From Microbacterium sp. B35-30 (GTDB lineage: Bacteria; Actinomycetota; Actinomycetes; Actinomycetales; Microbacteriaceae): a stretch of 64,000 nt of DNA. The position numbers and the translations under genes were made by a program. Under the pieces are notes generated by a model. The model had not been told where the DNA came from and did not search any database. It worked only from the letters and a program-made list of their open reading frames with translations. Location of the stretch: assembly GCF_010634855.1 (NCBI RefSeq), contig NZ_MWLQ01000022.1:1-64000 (forward strand), read 5' to 3'. This document shows, piece after piece, positions 1 through 8,685 of this stretch; within the stretch, counting starts at the first letter, position 1, and each line of letters opens with the position of its first letter.

Positions 1-182
1 CGCGGCACGATGAACGACCCTCATGTGAAGAGGGCGATGACACCGAGGGCAGCGAGTGGCGTGACCGCGACTGCCAGTACAGGTATGCCGCCGACACAGC
101 CGTCAGAAGTGCGAGGACCAGGCGCATCGCGGGCGATCGCCAGACAGCGATGATCAGCCTGAGCGCGAGGGAGGATGGTTGT

Positions 183-194
183 GAAAACGCTTTC
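183..194. promoter_or_regulatory. LacI-family-type operator upstream of pectate lyase
   Basis: GAAAACGCTTTC is a near-perfect palindrome (5 of 6 pairs) with the central CG typical of LacI/CcpA-class operators. It lies about 95 bp before the pectate lyase start, where sugar-responsive repression would be expected. The rest of positions 1-287 shows no convincing gene. The cognate regulator cannot be told from the sequence. Confidence 0.5.
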
Positions 195-287
195 CCTTTG
201 CTTGAATCGTTCCACCAACCGGGTGCCTCACTGCCGATGCACTTCGTCACAATGCTGTGGCAGCACGAGAAATGAGAGAGAAGCTCA

Positions 288-1844
288 ATGAAAGCCTTTA
301 CTCGAACAGCCATCATGAGTGCCTGCGTCATCGGACTCGTCCTGTCAGGCGGCGCCGCCCACGCGGACACCCAGCAGCCGGCCGAGGCATCAATGCGGTC
401 GGTGCTTGACGTGCTGAGCGGCAGCGTCGGCGAGGACGGCCGCAAATACTATGTGTCCCCGACAGGTAGCGACACCGACCCGGGCTCGAAAGGCGCGCCG
501 TTCAGGACGCTACTTCGGGCGCAGGAGGCGGCATCCGCCGGTGATGTCGTGTATATCCGCGGTGGGCTGTACGACGAGTTCGAGATCACCGAGACAGACA
601 ACCCGCACGAAAGCGTCTATCACTACGTCAATCCCATCTCCAAGAGCGGGATCACCTACATGGCCTACCCCGGTGACTCGCGTCCGGTGTTCGACTTCAG
701 CAACGTGCCCACCGACCAGCGCGTGGCGGCCTTCTACATCGAGACCGCTGTGACCGACGTCAACTTCGTGGGCTTCGATGTGACGGGCGTGAAGGTGGGC
801 AATCAGAAGCAGTCGGAGGCGTTCCGCATCGCCGGCGGCGCCAACTTCGTGAACATGGCCGCCTACGGCAATGAGGCATCCGGCTTCTACTACACGATCG
901 ACGGCACCGGTGCCGTGGTCGACTCCGACGCGTACGACAACGTCGGCCCGACTGCGACCGCAGCCTCGAACACGGACGGCTTCGGCGCGCACGCGAAGAA
1001 CGTGTGGTTCATCAACTCTCGCGCCTGGAACAACAGCGACGACGGTTTCGACAGCATCTCCTCGGTAGGGCGCGTCGCGCACGTCGGCGACTGGGCGTTC
1101 GACCACCACGGCAACCAGGACGGCGTCGGCGACAAGAACGGTTTCAAGGTCGGCGGATACGCGTACCGCACGACGGGCCTACCGGATCCGATTCCCGTGC
1201 ACACCGTGATCGACTCGCTGGCCGTTGACAACGGCGGGAACAATTTCTATGCGAATCACCAGCCCGGGCAGGCGGCGTACTGGATCAACAACACGGCGAC
1301 CGATCCCGGATACGGCGCGAACTACAACATGCTCGAGCGCGTGAGCCCGACGAGCCCGGACGACATCGCCGGATTCCGGGAGGTGCTGCACGGCAACCTC
1401 GCCTACGAGGGCCGGACGACTTCGAACAACGACACCACGCCCGAGAACGAGACGAACAACTCCTGGACGATCGGGGAGGGCCTGACGCTGACCGACGACG
1501 ACTTCGTCAGCGTCGACAGCAGGCAGCTGACCGCGGCGCGGCGCGCGGACGGCAGCCTGCCCGAGGTCACCTACTTCAAGCCGGTCGCGGGAACAGCCGC
1601 GGACGAGAACGACCTGGGATACCTCGCCAACGCGAATGACCCGTACGCCACGCTCAGCGAACTCGTTATCACGTATACGCAGTCGGGCGACATCTCCAGC
1701 GCCCAGCTCAACGAGCAACTGCAGCTCGAGCTGCAGCGGCACCGGCCAGAGCAGTTCGTGAAGGCCCTCAGTGACGCCCCGAGTGACCAGATCAACGACT
1801 ACGCCGTCGACACCCTCACCCTGGTGGCGGCCGCGCTGACGTAG
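288..1844 (+). CDS. Secreted pectate lyase, polysaccharide lyase family 9-like
   Basis: A 518-residue exported right-handed beta-helix protein. Residues 1-26 are a Sec signal peptide (basic start, hydrophobic core, AHA end). The mature part opens with the YYVSPTGSD..PGS..PF.TL pattern of parallel beta-helix lyases. It then shows the family 9 series: NSRAWNNSDDGFDS, DGVGDKNGFKVGG, a VHTVIDSLAVDNG coil and ANHQPG..YWINNTA. Family 9 enzymes cleave polygalacturonate by Ca-dependent beta-elimination with a catalytic lysine; the lysine in NGFKVGG is the natural candidate. The start follows a GAGAGAGAAG ribosome site. A LacI-type operator lies upstream and a terminator hairpin follows. It stands about 40 kb from the rhamnogalacturonan-type locus but fits the same pectin lifestyle. 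Secretion is certain; exact substrate is inferred from the family. Confidence 0.85.
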   Translation: MKAFTRTAIMSACVIGLVLSGGAAHADTQQPAEASMRSVLDVLSGSVGEDGRKYYVSPTGSDTDPGSKGAPFRTLLRAQEAASAGDVVYIRGGLYDEFEITETDNPHESVYHYVNPISKSGITYMAYPGDSRPVFDFSNVPTDQRVAAFYIETAVTDVNFVGFDVTGVKVGNQKQSEAFRIAGGANFVNMAAYGNEASGFYYTIDGTGAVVDSDAYDNVGPTATAASNTDGFGAHAKNVWFINSRAWNNSDDGFDSISSVGRVAHVGDWAFDHHGNQDGVGDKNGFKVGGYAYRTTGLPDPIPVHTVIDSLAVDNGGNNFYANHQPGQAAYWINNTATDPGYGANYNMLERVSPTSPDDIAGFREVLHGNLAYEGRTTSNNDTTPENETNNSWTIGEGLTLTDDDFVSVDSRQLTAARRADGSLPEVTYFKPVAGTAADENDLGYLANANDPYATLSELVITYTQSGDISSAQLNEQLQLELQRHRPEQFVKALSDAPSDQINDYAVDTLTLVAAALT

Positions 1845-1875
1845 GCAGCGGCCAGCACCAACTGGGGGCATGATC

Positions 1876-1912
1876 GGGTGGTGGCTTCCCTCGAACACGG
1901 AGGCCACCACCC
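1876..1912 (+). terminator. Terminator hairpin after pectate lyase
   Basis: A 14-bp stem (GGGTGGTGGCTTCC with GGAGGCCACCACCC, one G-T wobble) and a 9-nt loop, 31 bp after the lyase stop. No U tract follows, as is common in high-GC actinobacteria. The rest of 1845-2021 shows nothing else. Confidence 0.6.
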
Positions 1913-2021
1913 GCTTCCACCAGGATCTCGAAGACCCCCGCCGAGCGTGATCGCATGTACGAGCTCCACAATTCACTGGGAGCTCGTGGTACGCCGAAGG
2001 CCTGTTCAACGAGCAGTTCGC

Positions 2022-2960
2022 TTAAGGGGATCCTGGCTGGGCATGCGTGTTCGTACGGAGTGAGGACTGAGTGAGCACCGAGTTCTGGCGTTGTAGCGTG
2101 GCCGGACTGGATCCGTAGAACTCGCCCTCCTCTTTCGGCCGGTAAACGTCGACGACCCCATCGTGGAGGATGAATCGGACGTATGGCGACAGCTCACCTG
2201 ACGGCGCGGGTGGGAGCTCGTTGGGTTCGATGTTGTAATCGGCGATGGTGTCGACAGAAGGCGCCGTGCACTCGAACACCGAGATGTGATTTTCCACGAC
2301 CACGGCAAGGCATCGCTGATTCTCCAGCTTCGTCGTGCTCCATATCTGCAGCGGCCCGTACGAGCCGTACGAGACGAAGTCCGCGACGGTCAGGTCATAC
2401 CTCACCGGGACGTCATCGTCGACAGGAATGGACGCATTTGCGGGTTGGCCCTGCGGAGTGAGTTGTGCGACCGGTTTGGGCTGGTCCGACTCACCGACGA
2501 CGAAGACACCGATGCCGATGGCTGTGGCCAGCACCGCCACCGCGGCGATGACCCAGGGCAGCAAGCGGCGGCGGCGCCACCACGGTGCCGAGCGGGCTTC
2601 GTCGATCGGTTCGGAATCGGCGGTCGGAACCCCGGCGGGGTCTTGCCCGGTGATCGACCCTCCGTCAGCCTCATGCTCGGCGGACGCCCCATGGACAGGC
2701 TGCGGCACCGATGTCGACGCGGGGCGCGACCCTTCGAGAGGCTCAGGGACCGGGGCGCGTTCCGAGACAGGGGCTGGGAGCGCTGCGGCAGCATCAACGA
2801 CGGGAGTCCGCCCTCGACGTTCGGCGGCCTCCAGTTCGGAAAGTCGAGCCTGAGCCCCCGAATCACCCGTGATGTCGGCATTCGGTCCGTAGGCGCGCCG
2901 TCGGAGGCGCTGCAGCTCGTCCGATTGCTCGAAGTCGGCCGACCCCCGCGGCGCATCCAT
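2022..2960 (-). CDS. Single-pass membrane protein with extracytoplasmic C-terminal domain, function unknown
   Basis: A 312-residue protein. The start at 2960 (MDAPRG) is preferred because the upstream extension is Arg/Cys-rich and unlike protein. Residues 1-45 carry a short conserved-looking head (LQRLRRRAYGPNADI...ARLSELE) that I recall from the N-termini of many Microbacteriaceae membrane proteins of unknown role. A Pro/Ala/Ser-rich cytoplasmic linker follows, then WWRRRRLLPW and one strong transmembrane helix (VIAAVAVLATAIGIGVFVV). The outer part of about 150 residues contains VRYDLTVADFVSYGSYGPLQIW and two cysteines (NQRCLAV, FECTAP) that could form a disulfide. No enzymatic motif is visible. 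It is probably a surface or sensor-like protein; I do not assign a function. Confidence 0.7.
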   Translation of the reverse strand: MDAPRGSADFEQSDELQRLRRRAYGPNADITGDSGAQARLSELEAAERRGRTPVVDAAAALPAPVSERAPVPEPLEGSRPASTSVPQPVHGASAEHEADGGSITGQDPAGVPTADSEPIDEARSAPWWRRRRLLPWVIAAVAVLATAIGIGVFVVGESDQPKPVAQLTPQGQPANASIPVDDDVPVRYDLTVADFVSYGSYGPLQIWSTTKLENQRCLAVVVENHISVFECTAPSVDTIADYNIEPNELPPAPSGELSPYVRFILHDGVVDVYRPKEEGEFYGSSPATLQRQNSVLTQSSLRTNTHAQPGSP

Positions 2961-3161
2961 GCCCTGATTATCCGCCCGGGCACGACACCCTGAAAGGGGG
3001 AGCCGGACGAAGCACGACGTCGCCATGACGGCATCTGCTTGACGATGGGGCCGCTCCCGCGCTGCCGCGGTGTGGAGATCCCCGGGACCGTTCCATGAGC
3101 ATCGCCAGACGTGCGAGCGCTCCGACGCCAAAGCGTGGCTCATCGGCGCAGACGTTTATAG

Positions 3162-3743
3162 TCAACGGCGCACCCGATAGCGCAGGTGAAGCACCCGGTT
3201 GCCCTGAACAACTACGTCTGGGTCTTCGAGCAGGTGCTGCGAGTCGACGGAGCCGAAGTAGCGCTTGCCGGACCCGAGCACGACGGGTGCGACGTCCATG
3301 CGCACCTCGTCGACCAAACCTGCGGCGAGCACCTGGCCGCCGACGTCGCCAGCGGCGACCTCGACAGTGCGGTCACCCGCGAGCTCCCGCGCCTTGGTCA
3401 CGGCCGCCTCGATGCCGTGGATGAAGTGAAACGGCGCATCGGGGTCCCAGTCCTCGGGTGCCGGCCGGTGTGTCACGACGACCACGTGGTCGATCCCACT
3501 CGGAGGCTTTCCGTCCCAGCCGTCCGTGATGTCGAAGCTGTGGCGGCCGGTGATTGTCACCCCGACTTGGTCCCAGTACGGCCGGATGTGGTCGTACGAC
3601 GTTTGCGACACGTTCAGTACGCCACTGTCGTCCAACGGCACGTCACCGCTGACCAACCATTCGAACAGTGGACCGGGATCGTCGTTATCCGCAGCAATGA
3701 AGCCGTCCACCGAGACAGACGCATTCATGACTACTTTCCCCAT
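3162..3743 (-). CDS. Dihydrofolate reductase-like (RibD C-terminal domain) protein
   Basis: A 193-residue protein starting at MGKVVMNASVSVDGFIA; the codon follows a strong AGAGGAGG ribosome site, which fixes the start at 3743. The family pattern is clear: the SVDGFIA strand near the N-terminus, a VTITGRHSFD segment, HVVVVTHR, then AAGDVGGQVLAAGLVDEVRMDVAPVVLGSG and a terminal beta strand LHLRYRV. These proteins have the DHFR fold and probably bind NADPH; most, including this one, have no known substrate. The GGQVLAAGLVDE loop is the typical dinucleotide-binding segment. An AraC-family gene lies 63 bp upstream on the same strand, so the pair may be co-transcribed and the reductase may be a target of that regulator. 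Confidence 0.85.
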   Translation of the reverse strand: MGKVVMNASVSVDGFIAADNDDPGPLFEWLVSGDVPLDDSGVLNVSQTSYDHIRPYWDQVGVTITGRHSFDITDGWDGKPPSGIDHVVVVTHRPAPEDWDPDAPFHFIHGIEAAVTKARELAGDRTVEVAAGDVGGQVLAAGLVDEVRMDVAPVVLGSGKRYFGSVDSQHLLEDPDVVVQGNRVLHLRYRVRR

Positions 3744-3806
3744 GGGTTCCTCCTCTGTTCGGCCTTCCAAGTCTCGGGTGTCGTGAGTGGGCGCTCTTGT
3801 AAGAAA

Positions 3807-4637
3807 TCAATCGGCTGGAAGCGGCCAGCCATCCAGCGCGTGGTCGGGATGTTCGCGTAGGAAGCGTTGCCGCACTTCGACATAGCGGGTCGGCGTGAGC
3901 CCCGTGAACTCCCGGAACTCGTGGACGAAGTGGGCCTGGTCGAAGTAGCCTGCGCCAGCGGCCACATCACCCCAGTCGATAGGTGCGGCCACGTTGATCG
4001 CCAGCACGGTGGTGGTGAACCGGTAGCTGCGCGCCAGCCGCTTCGGCGTGACGCCGATGACCTCCTTGAACCGCTTCGCCAAGTACGTGCTGCTGGCGCG
4101 GGCGGCCACGCCGAGGTCGCTGATCGGCACCGCTCCGCCGGTCTCCGCGATGGCGCTGCTCAGGTGGCGGACGATGTCCAGGCCGTTGATCACGCGCAGC
4201 CGTCGCACCAGTTCCTCCTCGAGCATCATCAGCATTTCGCGCGGTGCGTCCGCCGAGGCCAGTCGGCGGCGCAACTCAGCCGTGGCGGGATGGCCCCAGA
4301 TCTGCTGCACCGTCGCCGGTCGGTCGCACAACTCGGCCGCGGGCATCGGAAGGAACGGTGCCAGCCCCCACGGCCTGAAGTGGACGCCCACGGACCGCGT
4401 CGGGGTCGGATAGCCGAACTCCCACGCACGGGTGGGCGTGGTGACCGCGCAGCCGTCGGTGTACTCCACGGCCTCTTCGTCGCTGCCGGTGCGGATGAGA
4501 AACGGCGCCCCGAGGTTGACGATGAGCAAAGGCGCGGGCGCCGCCGGCAGGACGAACCGGGAGTACGGCGGGGCGCCCTCCAGGTAGTAGAGGTCGTCGA
4601 TCAGCCCGTCGAGCGGCGGACCGGGCACCCTGGACAT
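3807..4637 (-). CDS. AraC-family transcriptional regulator
   Basis: About 276 residues. The N-terminal half is a cupin-like sensor (VLPAAPAPLLIVNLGAPF, VGVHFRPWGLAPFL). The C-terminal 100 residues form the double HTH: VAARASSTYLAKRFKEVIGVTPKRLARSYRF and then DVAAGAGYFDQAHFVHEFREFTGLTP. This FxDxxHFxxxFRxFxGxTP pattern is diagnostic of AraC/XylS. I place the start at ATG 4637, preceded by GGAG; a GTG at 4646 is the alternative. Upstream codons read as Arg/Cys-rich nonsense. The gene runs in the same direction as the DHFR-like gene after it, which it may control. The ligand is unknown. Confidence 0.85.
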   Translation of the reverse strand: MSRVPGPPLDGLIDDLYYLEGAPPYSRFVLPAAPAPLLIVNLGAPFLIRTGSDEEAVEYTDGCAVTTPTRAWEFGYPTPTRSVGVHFRPWGLAPFLPMPAAELCDRPATVQQIWGHPATAELRRRLASADAPREMLMMLEEELVRRLRVINGLDIVRHLSSAIAETGGAVPISDLGVAARASSTYLAKRFKEVIGVTPKRLARSYRFTTTVLAINVAAPIDWGDVAAGAGYFDQAHFVHEFREFTGLTPTRYVEVRQRFLREHPDHALDGWPLPAD

Positions 4638-4809
4638 ATACTCCACGCTGACATCATCGCGGACGGCCCGTCTGCATCGCGCGCCGCCGCAAAGGCTCGG
4701 CTCTGAGAGATCGTGACAGCACTCTTCCTTCGAGCAGCTGCTCGCGCACTCGAGTAGGTCGTATCGCTGCCAACTCGATCTACCCACCCGCGCCACAAGG
4801 CAGGGCGAC

Positions 4810-5066
4810 GTCGATGGATCCGCAGCCATCGTGGATCTGGCCCAGGCGGTCACCGGCCTCGACCGTACGGCCCGTCTACTTCGGGGCCGTGCGCAACATC
4901 GTCCCTGCCCCCGCAGAAACCTACGCATGGCCGGCGCCGCGAGCCGACTTCGGAATCTGGCACATCGACGCCGCACCGGTCGTCGACGGCAGTTGGATCA
5001 GCCTCGCCCGGCCCGACTCGTTCCTGCGGGATCGACACCGGTATCCGCATCGTCGATGCGGTCTGA
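4810..5066 (+). pseudogene. Possible frameshifted gene remnant
   Basis: No intact gene covers 4638-5176, but a protein-like reading is spread over three plus-strand frames. It runs as IVDLAQAVTGLD, then AVRNIVPAPAETYAWP, GIWHIDAAPVVDG and SWISLARPDSF, and finally GIDTGIRIVDAV before a TGA at 5064-5066. Each piece has GC-rich third positions that stop where the frame changes, as expected of a decayed gene with two frameshifts. I do not recognise the family. It could equally be a chance effect of high-GC composition. Confidence 0.3.
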
Positions 5067-5176
5067 GAGGGCCGCCGTAGCGTGCCAAGGGCCGCGTTTC
5101 GGGCGCGTGAGGTCCTCACGCTTGCTGCCGCAACGCTCTGAACGGACCGGCGATCGTCGCGTCGCTGGGAAGTCGG

Positions 5177-5344
5177 TCAGTCCGGGCGCGTGTGGTCTTT
5201 GACATCGGGTTGCGCGCGCATGAGGTCTGCCAGTTCCTCCTCTGGCCGCGGGGCGACGGTCTCATCGACCTCGAGTTCCGGGATGCTCGACTCGCCAGGA
5301 GCAGGAATGTGAGACGGAGCGGGTTGTTCGTCGTAGGTGGACAC
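5177..5344 (-). CDS. Small acidic protein of unknown function
   Basis: A 55-residue protein read from GTG at 5344; GAAGGA sits six bases upstream and decides this start over the ATG at 5368. The product is acidic and proline-rich (STYDEQPAPSHIPAPGESS, ELEVDETVAPRPEEELADLMRAQ), with no membrane segment, cysteine or repeat. The even acidic composition and good ribosome site argue for a real gene. It follows the serine hydrolase gene on the same strand with a 69-bp gap. No function can be proposed. Confidence 0.5.
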   Translation of the reverse strand: MSTYDEQPAPSHIPAPGESSIPELEVDETVAPRPEEELADLMRAQPDVKDHTRPD

Positions 5345-5413
5345 GGGGAATCCTTCCGTCGTCCGCATTGGTTGCGTTCCGCTGAGCGTTGGCGGCAGTG
5401 GGTCGGTGACGGC

Positions 5414-6484
5414 TCATTGATCCGGTCGCTCGGTGAACCATATTCCGACGAGGTCGTCGGCCATACCGTCCATATCGATCCCGTCCTGGTTGCACGCGAT
5501 GGCGCCCGTGGTCTGCCGGTCTGCGCTGACGCCGAACGCCGTGTAGAGACCTGCTCCGTCTCCGGGATGGCCGAGTGAGCCATCGGGGAAGACGAAGAGG
5601 CCCGGCCCGTAGGTGGATCCATCGTCCAGAGGTGCCCCGTTGCTCAGGGCATCTGCCAGCGTCTCTGCGCTCACCAATGACGGCTCACGCAGCTGCTCAC
5701 CCCAGCGGACCAGGTCCGACACCGTCATCGTGACGAAGCCAGCTCCGTTCAGCACCCACGGCCACGCCTCCACCTCGGCGAACTCGGCGCTCGCATCCCC
5801 CTCGTAGCCCATGGGATCAGAGGCAATCGGCGGCCCGATCCTCGCCTCGAGATCCAACGGCGCGAAGACATTCGTCTCCATCCACGCGGTGAACTCCGTG
5901 TCGGTGACCGCGGTGACGATATCTGCGAGCAGCGCGTAGTTCGTATTCGAGTAGTCGAACTCGCCCGGGGTGCCGGGATGGGCGAGGGGACTGGTTCTCA
6001 CGAACTCGAGGGCGTCGACGTTCGTCAGCGGCGGCGTGCCGAAGATGCTCGGGGGCAATGACAGCACGTCCTCGATCCCAGAGGTGTGGTGCAACAGGTC
6101 GTTCAGCGTCAGTTGTTGCACCCATTCCGGCAGCCCGTCCAGATAGACGGCCGGTGAATGTTCCAGAGACAGTTCGCCTCTGTCGGCGAGCATGAGCACC
6201 GCGATCGCGGTGAACTGCTTACCCACCGAGCCGATGTGAATCGGGGTGGACCTCTCAAAATCCGTGTCCGTAGCAAGGTTCGCGAGCCCGCGGGCCTCAG
6301 CCCACACAACCTCACCGTCGACGGCGATGGCCGCGGAGCATCCCGGTGCGTCGTCGGGAACGCCCGCCTCGAGAATCGCGGTGCTCGCCGTGCGCTTGGC
6401 GTCGACCGGGTCGGCGGCGCAACCAGAAATCGCCGCGAGCAGCAGGACGGGGATGGCGACATGCGCGATACGGGACAGCCACAT
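5414..6484 (-). CDS. Lipoprotein serine hydrolase, class C beta-lactamase / DD-peptidase fold
   Basis: A 356-residue protein starting at ATG 6484 after a GGAGG site. Residues 1-22 are a lipoprotein signal ending in the lipobox AISGC with Cys22. The penicillin-recognising fold is shown by S86-V-G-K89 (catalytic serine and lysine), the YSN motif at 178-180 and a late HPGDGAG segment in place of KTG. The LTLNDLLHHTSGI stretch is typical of the S12 beta-lactamase/esterase group. Members are DD-carboxypeptidases, esterases or D-amino-acid amidases; sequence alone does not decide between them. The protein should sit on the outer face of the cytoplasmic membrane. A true class C beta-lactamase is unlikely, as such lipoproteins are usually housekeeping or esterase paralogs. 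Confidence 0.85.
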   Translation of the reverse strand: MWLSRIAHVAIPVLLLAAISGCAADPVDAKRTASTAILEAGVPDDAPGCSAAIAVDGEVVWAEARGLANLATDTDFERSTPIHIGSVGKQFTAIAVLMLADRGELSLEHSPAVYLDGLPEWVQQLTLNDLLHHTSGIEDVLSLPPSIFGTPPLTNVDALEFVRTSPLAHPGTPGEFDYSNTNYALLADIVTAVTDTEFTAWMETNVFAPLDLEARIGPPIASDPMGYEGDASAEFAEVEAWPWVLNGAGFVTMTVSDLVRWGEQLREPSLVSAETLADALSNGAPLDDGSTYGPGLFVFPDGSLGHPGDGAGLYTAFGVSADRQTTGAIACNQDGIDMDGMADDLVGIWFTERPDQ

Positions 6485-6880
6485 TGCCGCCTCCGGTGAC
6501 AAGACCCTCTTGGCAGACCGCCACGGCAATCGAGGGCCGTCGAGCAAGCGTGGCGAGCAACGCGGTCGCCTACGAGTCGGGCCTGCCGACTCTGGGCACC
6601 GACGCGATGCTGGCTCCAGAATGCCCCACTTTCACCGGGGCCACCAGACCGGTGATGGCTCGGCCGCCGCAGGGTGTTCCGACACGTCCCGGGGCGGGCC
6701 TCTTGCCGGGAAACCCACTTCGGCGATTGACCCCGTCCAGCCGAGACGGGGGCGCGACCCCTGAGGCACCCGCATCCGTGCCTCGTCGCCCCCGCGTTCG
6801 TTTCGACTGCACAGGCGGCCCTGACTTCCGAGCGTCATCAGGTCGGATGCCGGAGCCTCCGTGAATGTCCAGGACGAGTA

Positions 6881-6912
6881 GGCGGCTCGGACGTCCATGC
6901 GTCCGAGCCGCC
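6881..6912 (-). terminator. Terminator hairpin after small secreted protein gene
   Basis: A perfect 13-bp inverted repeat, GGCGGCTCGGACG with CGTCCGAGCCGCC, around a 6-nt loop. It begins 28 bp past the stop of the 6940-7158 gene. Otherwise the 6485-6939 gap shows no gene. Confidence 0.65.
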
Positions 6913-6939
6913 GACGACGGTGCGGAGAAGCTCAGGGCT

Positions 6940-7158
6940 TCAGTCGCCGCAGATGCCCCTCGCAGTGTCGTTCTTGGCCTGGCCGCCGACGGCCTGGACG
7001 ACCTCTCCGACGCCGGTGAACCCGAGGGCCCCTTCGGTGTTGATCGTCTTGTGCACCTGGCCGAAGCACGCAGCGTCAGCGGGCGCAGCGCTGGCGGTGC
7101 CGGCGACGCCGAAGACGGCGAGCACGACGATCGCTCCGGTAGCGAGAATGCGCTTCAT
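6940..7158 (-). CDS. Small secreted protein, function unknown
   Basis: A 72-residue product with a classic Sec signal peptide (MKRILATGAIVVLAVFGVAG, cleavage after ASA). The mature part is about 48 residues with two cysteines, AACFGQVHKTINTEG near its start and ARGICGD at its end, which could make one disulfide closing the chain. The start has an AGGAGGGG ribosome site at good spacing. A perfect terminator hairpin follows. Small actinobacterial secreted proteins with this layout (INTEGALGFTGVGEVVQAVGG.AK) are seen in several genera but I know no function for them. It stands alone. Confidence 0.75.
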   Translation of the reverse strand: MKRILATGAIVVLAVFGVAGTASAAPADAACFGQVHKTINTEGALGFTGVGEVVQAVGGQAKNDTARGICGD

Positions 7159-7293
7159 TGGACTTTCCCCTCCTGTTTGGCGGGTACCTGTTCACCCGCT
7201 ATGAGGTAGTTCTCCCGCCCGCGTCGATTCGGATGCACTTCGGCGCCTCCAAGATTCGCCACCGAGCCCCGGGGATGAGGACTGGCAGCGCTT

Positions 7294-7797
7294 GTGACAG
7301 CGATGCCGACACGAAGAAGATCGAAGCATGGCGCTTCTTCGATCCTCCGCTTGGACGAAAACGCAGTGAGTGAGCTCTCACCTCGACTGCGAGCTGTCGT
7401 CGACGCACTGCCGCTGCGAGCAGGAATGCGCGTGCTCGAGATCGGCGGCGCCCCGGGTGCCGCGGCGCGAGCCGTCGCCGCCATAGTCGGCCCTTCCGGC
7501 TACGTGCTCGTCGTCGATCGCTCGGCGAAGGGAATCGCGCTCACCGAGAAGAATTGCAGCGCCGAGATCGAGCGCGGCACCATCGGCGTGCACCGCGCCG
7601 GCGTCGAGCACCTGGAGCTGCCTCGCAGTGAGCCGCGGTTCGACATCGCCTTCGCATGCCGGGTAGGAGTACTCGACGGGCGGCATCCCCGTCAGTACGC
7701 CGATGCCCTCACCCGACTCCGCAACGCGACGGTACCGGGTGCGCGCCTCTATGTGGACACCGGGGCGCCGCTGAACATCATTGAACTGCACCCGTAG
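7294..7797 (+). CDS. Class I SAM-dependent methyltransferase
   Basis: A short Rossmann methyltransferase of up to 167 residues. Motif I is RVLEIGGAPGAAARAVA, followed by a strand ending in an acidic turn (VLVVDRS) that would hold the SAM ribose. ALTEKNCSAEIERG resembles the helix after motif II. FDIAFACRVGVLDGRHP marks the post-I acidic strand, and VPGARLYVD is the usual PGG-like motif. The start is uncertain: GTG 7294 is the longest form; GTG 7366 (SELSPRLRAVVDALP) begins where the recognisable family begins. Substrate unknown. The stop lies about 95 bp before the nucleotidyltransferase gene, so co-transcription is possible. Confidence 0.75.
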   Translation: MTAMPTRRRSKHGASSILRLDENAVSELSPRLRAVVDALPLRAGMRVLEIGGAPGAAARAVAAIVGPSGYVLVVDRSAKGIALTEKNCSAEIERGTIGVHRAGVEHLELPRSEPRFDIAFACRVGVLDGRHPRQYADALTRLRNATVPGARLYVDTGAPLNIIELHP

Positions 7798-7891
7798 GCA
7801 CGCACAGACCCCTTCACTCGTACCCGGCGCACGGTTGCCGACCGGGACCGGGCCCCCACATGGCGGCGCCGGGTTGTGGGATCTTGGTGAC

Positions 7892-8641
7892 ATGTTCTCC
7901 GTTGCCGAGCGAACCGAGATCCGTACAGAGTTGATCACGCTCGCCAGGGAAGACCCGCGGGTGGGTGGTGCGGCGCTGGCGGGTTCGGCAGCTCGGGGCA
8001 CGGAGGACGCGTGGTCCGACATCGACCTGCTTCTCCAGTTGAACCCCGCAGCGGACGAGCCGACGGTCGTGGACGACTGGACCGACGCGATCGACAAGAG
8101 ATTCGGGGTCGCCGACACGCTGGACGTGTTTGCCGTCGGTGTCCGGTACCGCGTGTTTCTGTTGCGCAGCTCGCTGCAGATCGACGTGTCGTTCTGGCCG
8201 CACGATCAGTTCCGTGCCACCGAGCCGGCGTTCCATCTGCTGTTCGGCACTCCGAACACGCCGACGACCCCCAGCCCACCGAACACCGACACGGCCATCG
8301 GAATGGGATGGCTGTACGCCATCCACGCGCGCTCCGCCATCGCGCGAGGAAAGTTGTGGCAGGCCGCCATGATGGTCGACGAACTCAGGAACCGGGTCAT
8401 CGACTTGAAGTGCTGCAGGATCGGGTTGACCTCATGGCACGGGCGCGAGGTGGACGCCCTTCCTCGTGACGAGCTCGAGCAGCTCGAGGCGACACGCGTC
8501 TCGAACCTCACGACACACGAACTCGAAGCGGCCCGCCTACTGCTGACCGAACACCTCCTGCGCGAGGTCGCCCACATCGACTCGAGCCGGGCCGCCCGAC
8601 TGGAACCCGCGTTCGTGGAACTCCGTGGACCGGCGGGCTGA
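7892..8641 (+). CDS. Nucleotidyltransferase-fold protein (Pol beta / aminoglycoside adenylyltransferase superfamily)
   Basis: A 249-residue protein starting at MFSVAERTEI. The minimal nucleotidyltransferase signature is clear: GSAARG at 31-36, then SDIDL with metal-binding Asp43 and Asp45; the third acidic residue may be in QIDVSFW. The C-terminal half is helical (ARSAIARGKLWQAAMMVDELRNRVIDL), like the nucleotide-binding bundle of ANT/KNTase-type proteins. Such enzymes transfer a nucleotide to a drug, protein or RNA; no specific resistance family can be claimed here. Upstream extension is possible but reads poorly and lacks a ribosome site. Confidence 0.75.
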   Translation: MFSVAERTEIRTELITLAREDPRVGGAALAGSAARGTEDAWSDIDLLLQLNPAADEPTVVDDWTDAIDKRFGVADTLDVFAVGVRYRVFLLRSSLQIDVSFWPHDQFRATEPAFHLLFGTPNTPTTPSPPNTDTAIGMGWLYAIHARSAIARGKLWQAAMMVDELRNRVIDLKCCRIGLTSWHGREVDALPRDELEQLEATRVSNLTTHELEAARLLLTEHLLREVAHIDSSRAARLEPAFVELRGPAG

Positions 8642-8685
8642 CAGACGACGCGCGGGGTGGCGAGGTGACCGCGTGGAAGCCTTGC

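Noticed and set aside
21..218. A 65-codon minus-strand frame with a hydrophobic tail
   Set aside because: It has no ribosome site or known pattern, and overlaps the LacI-type operator of the pectate lyase.
6570..6935. Several short frames between the serine hydrolase and the small secreted protein
   Set aside because: They are Arg/Pro/Gly-rich without motifs or ribosome sites; only the terminator hairpin is supported.
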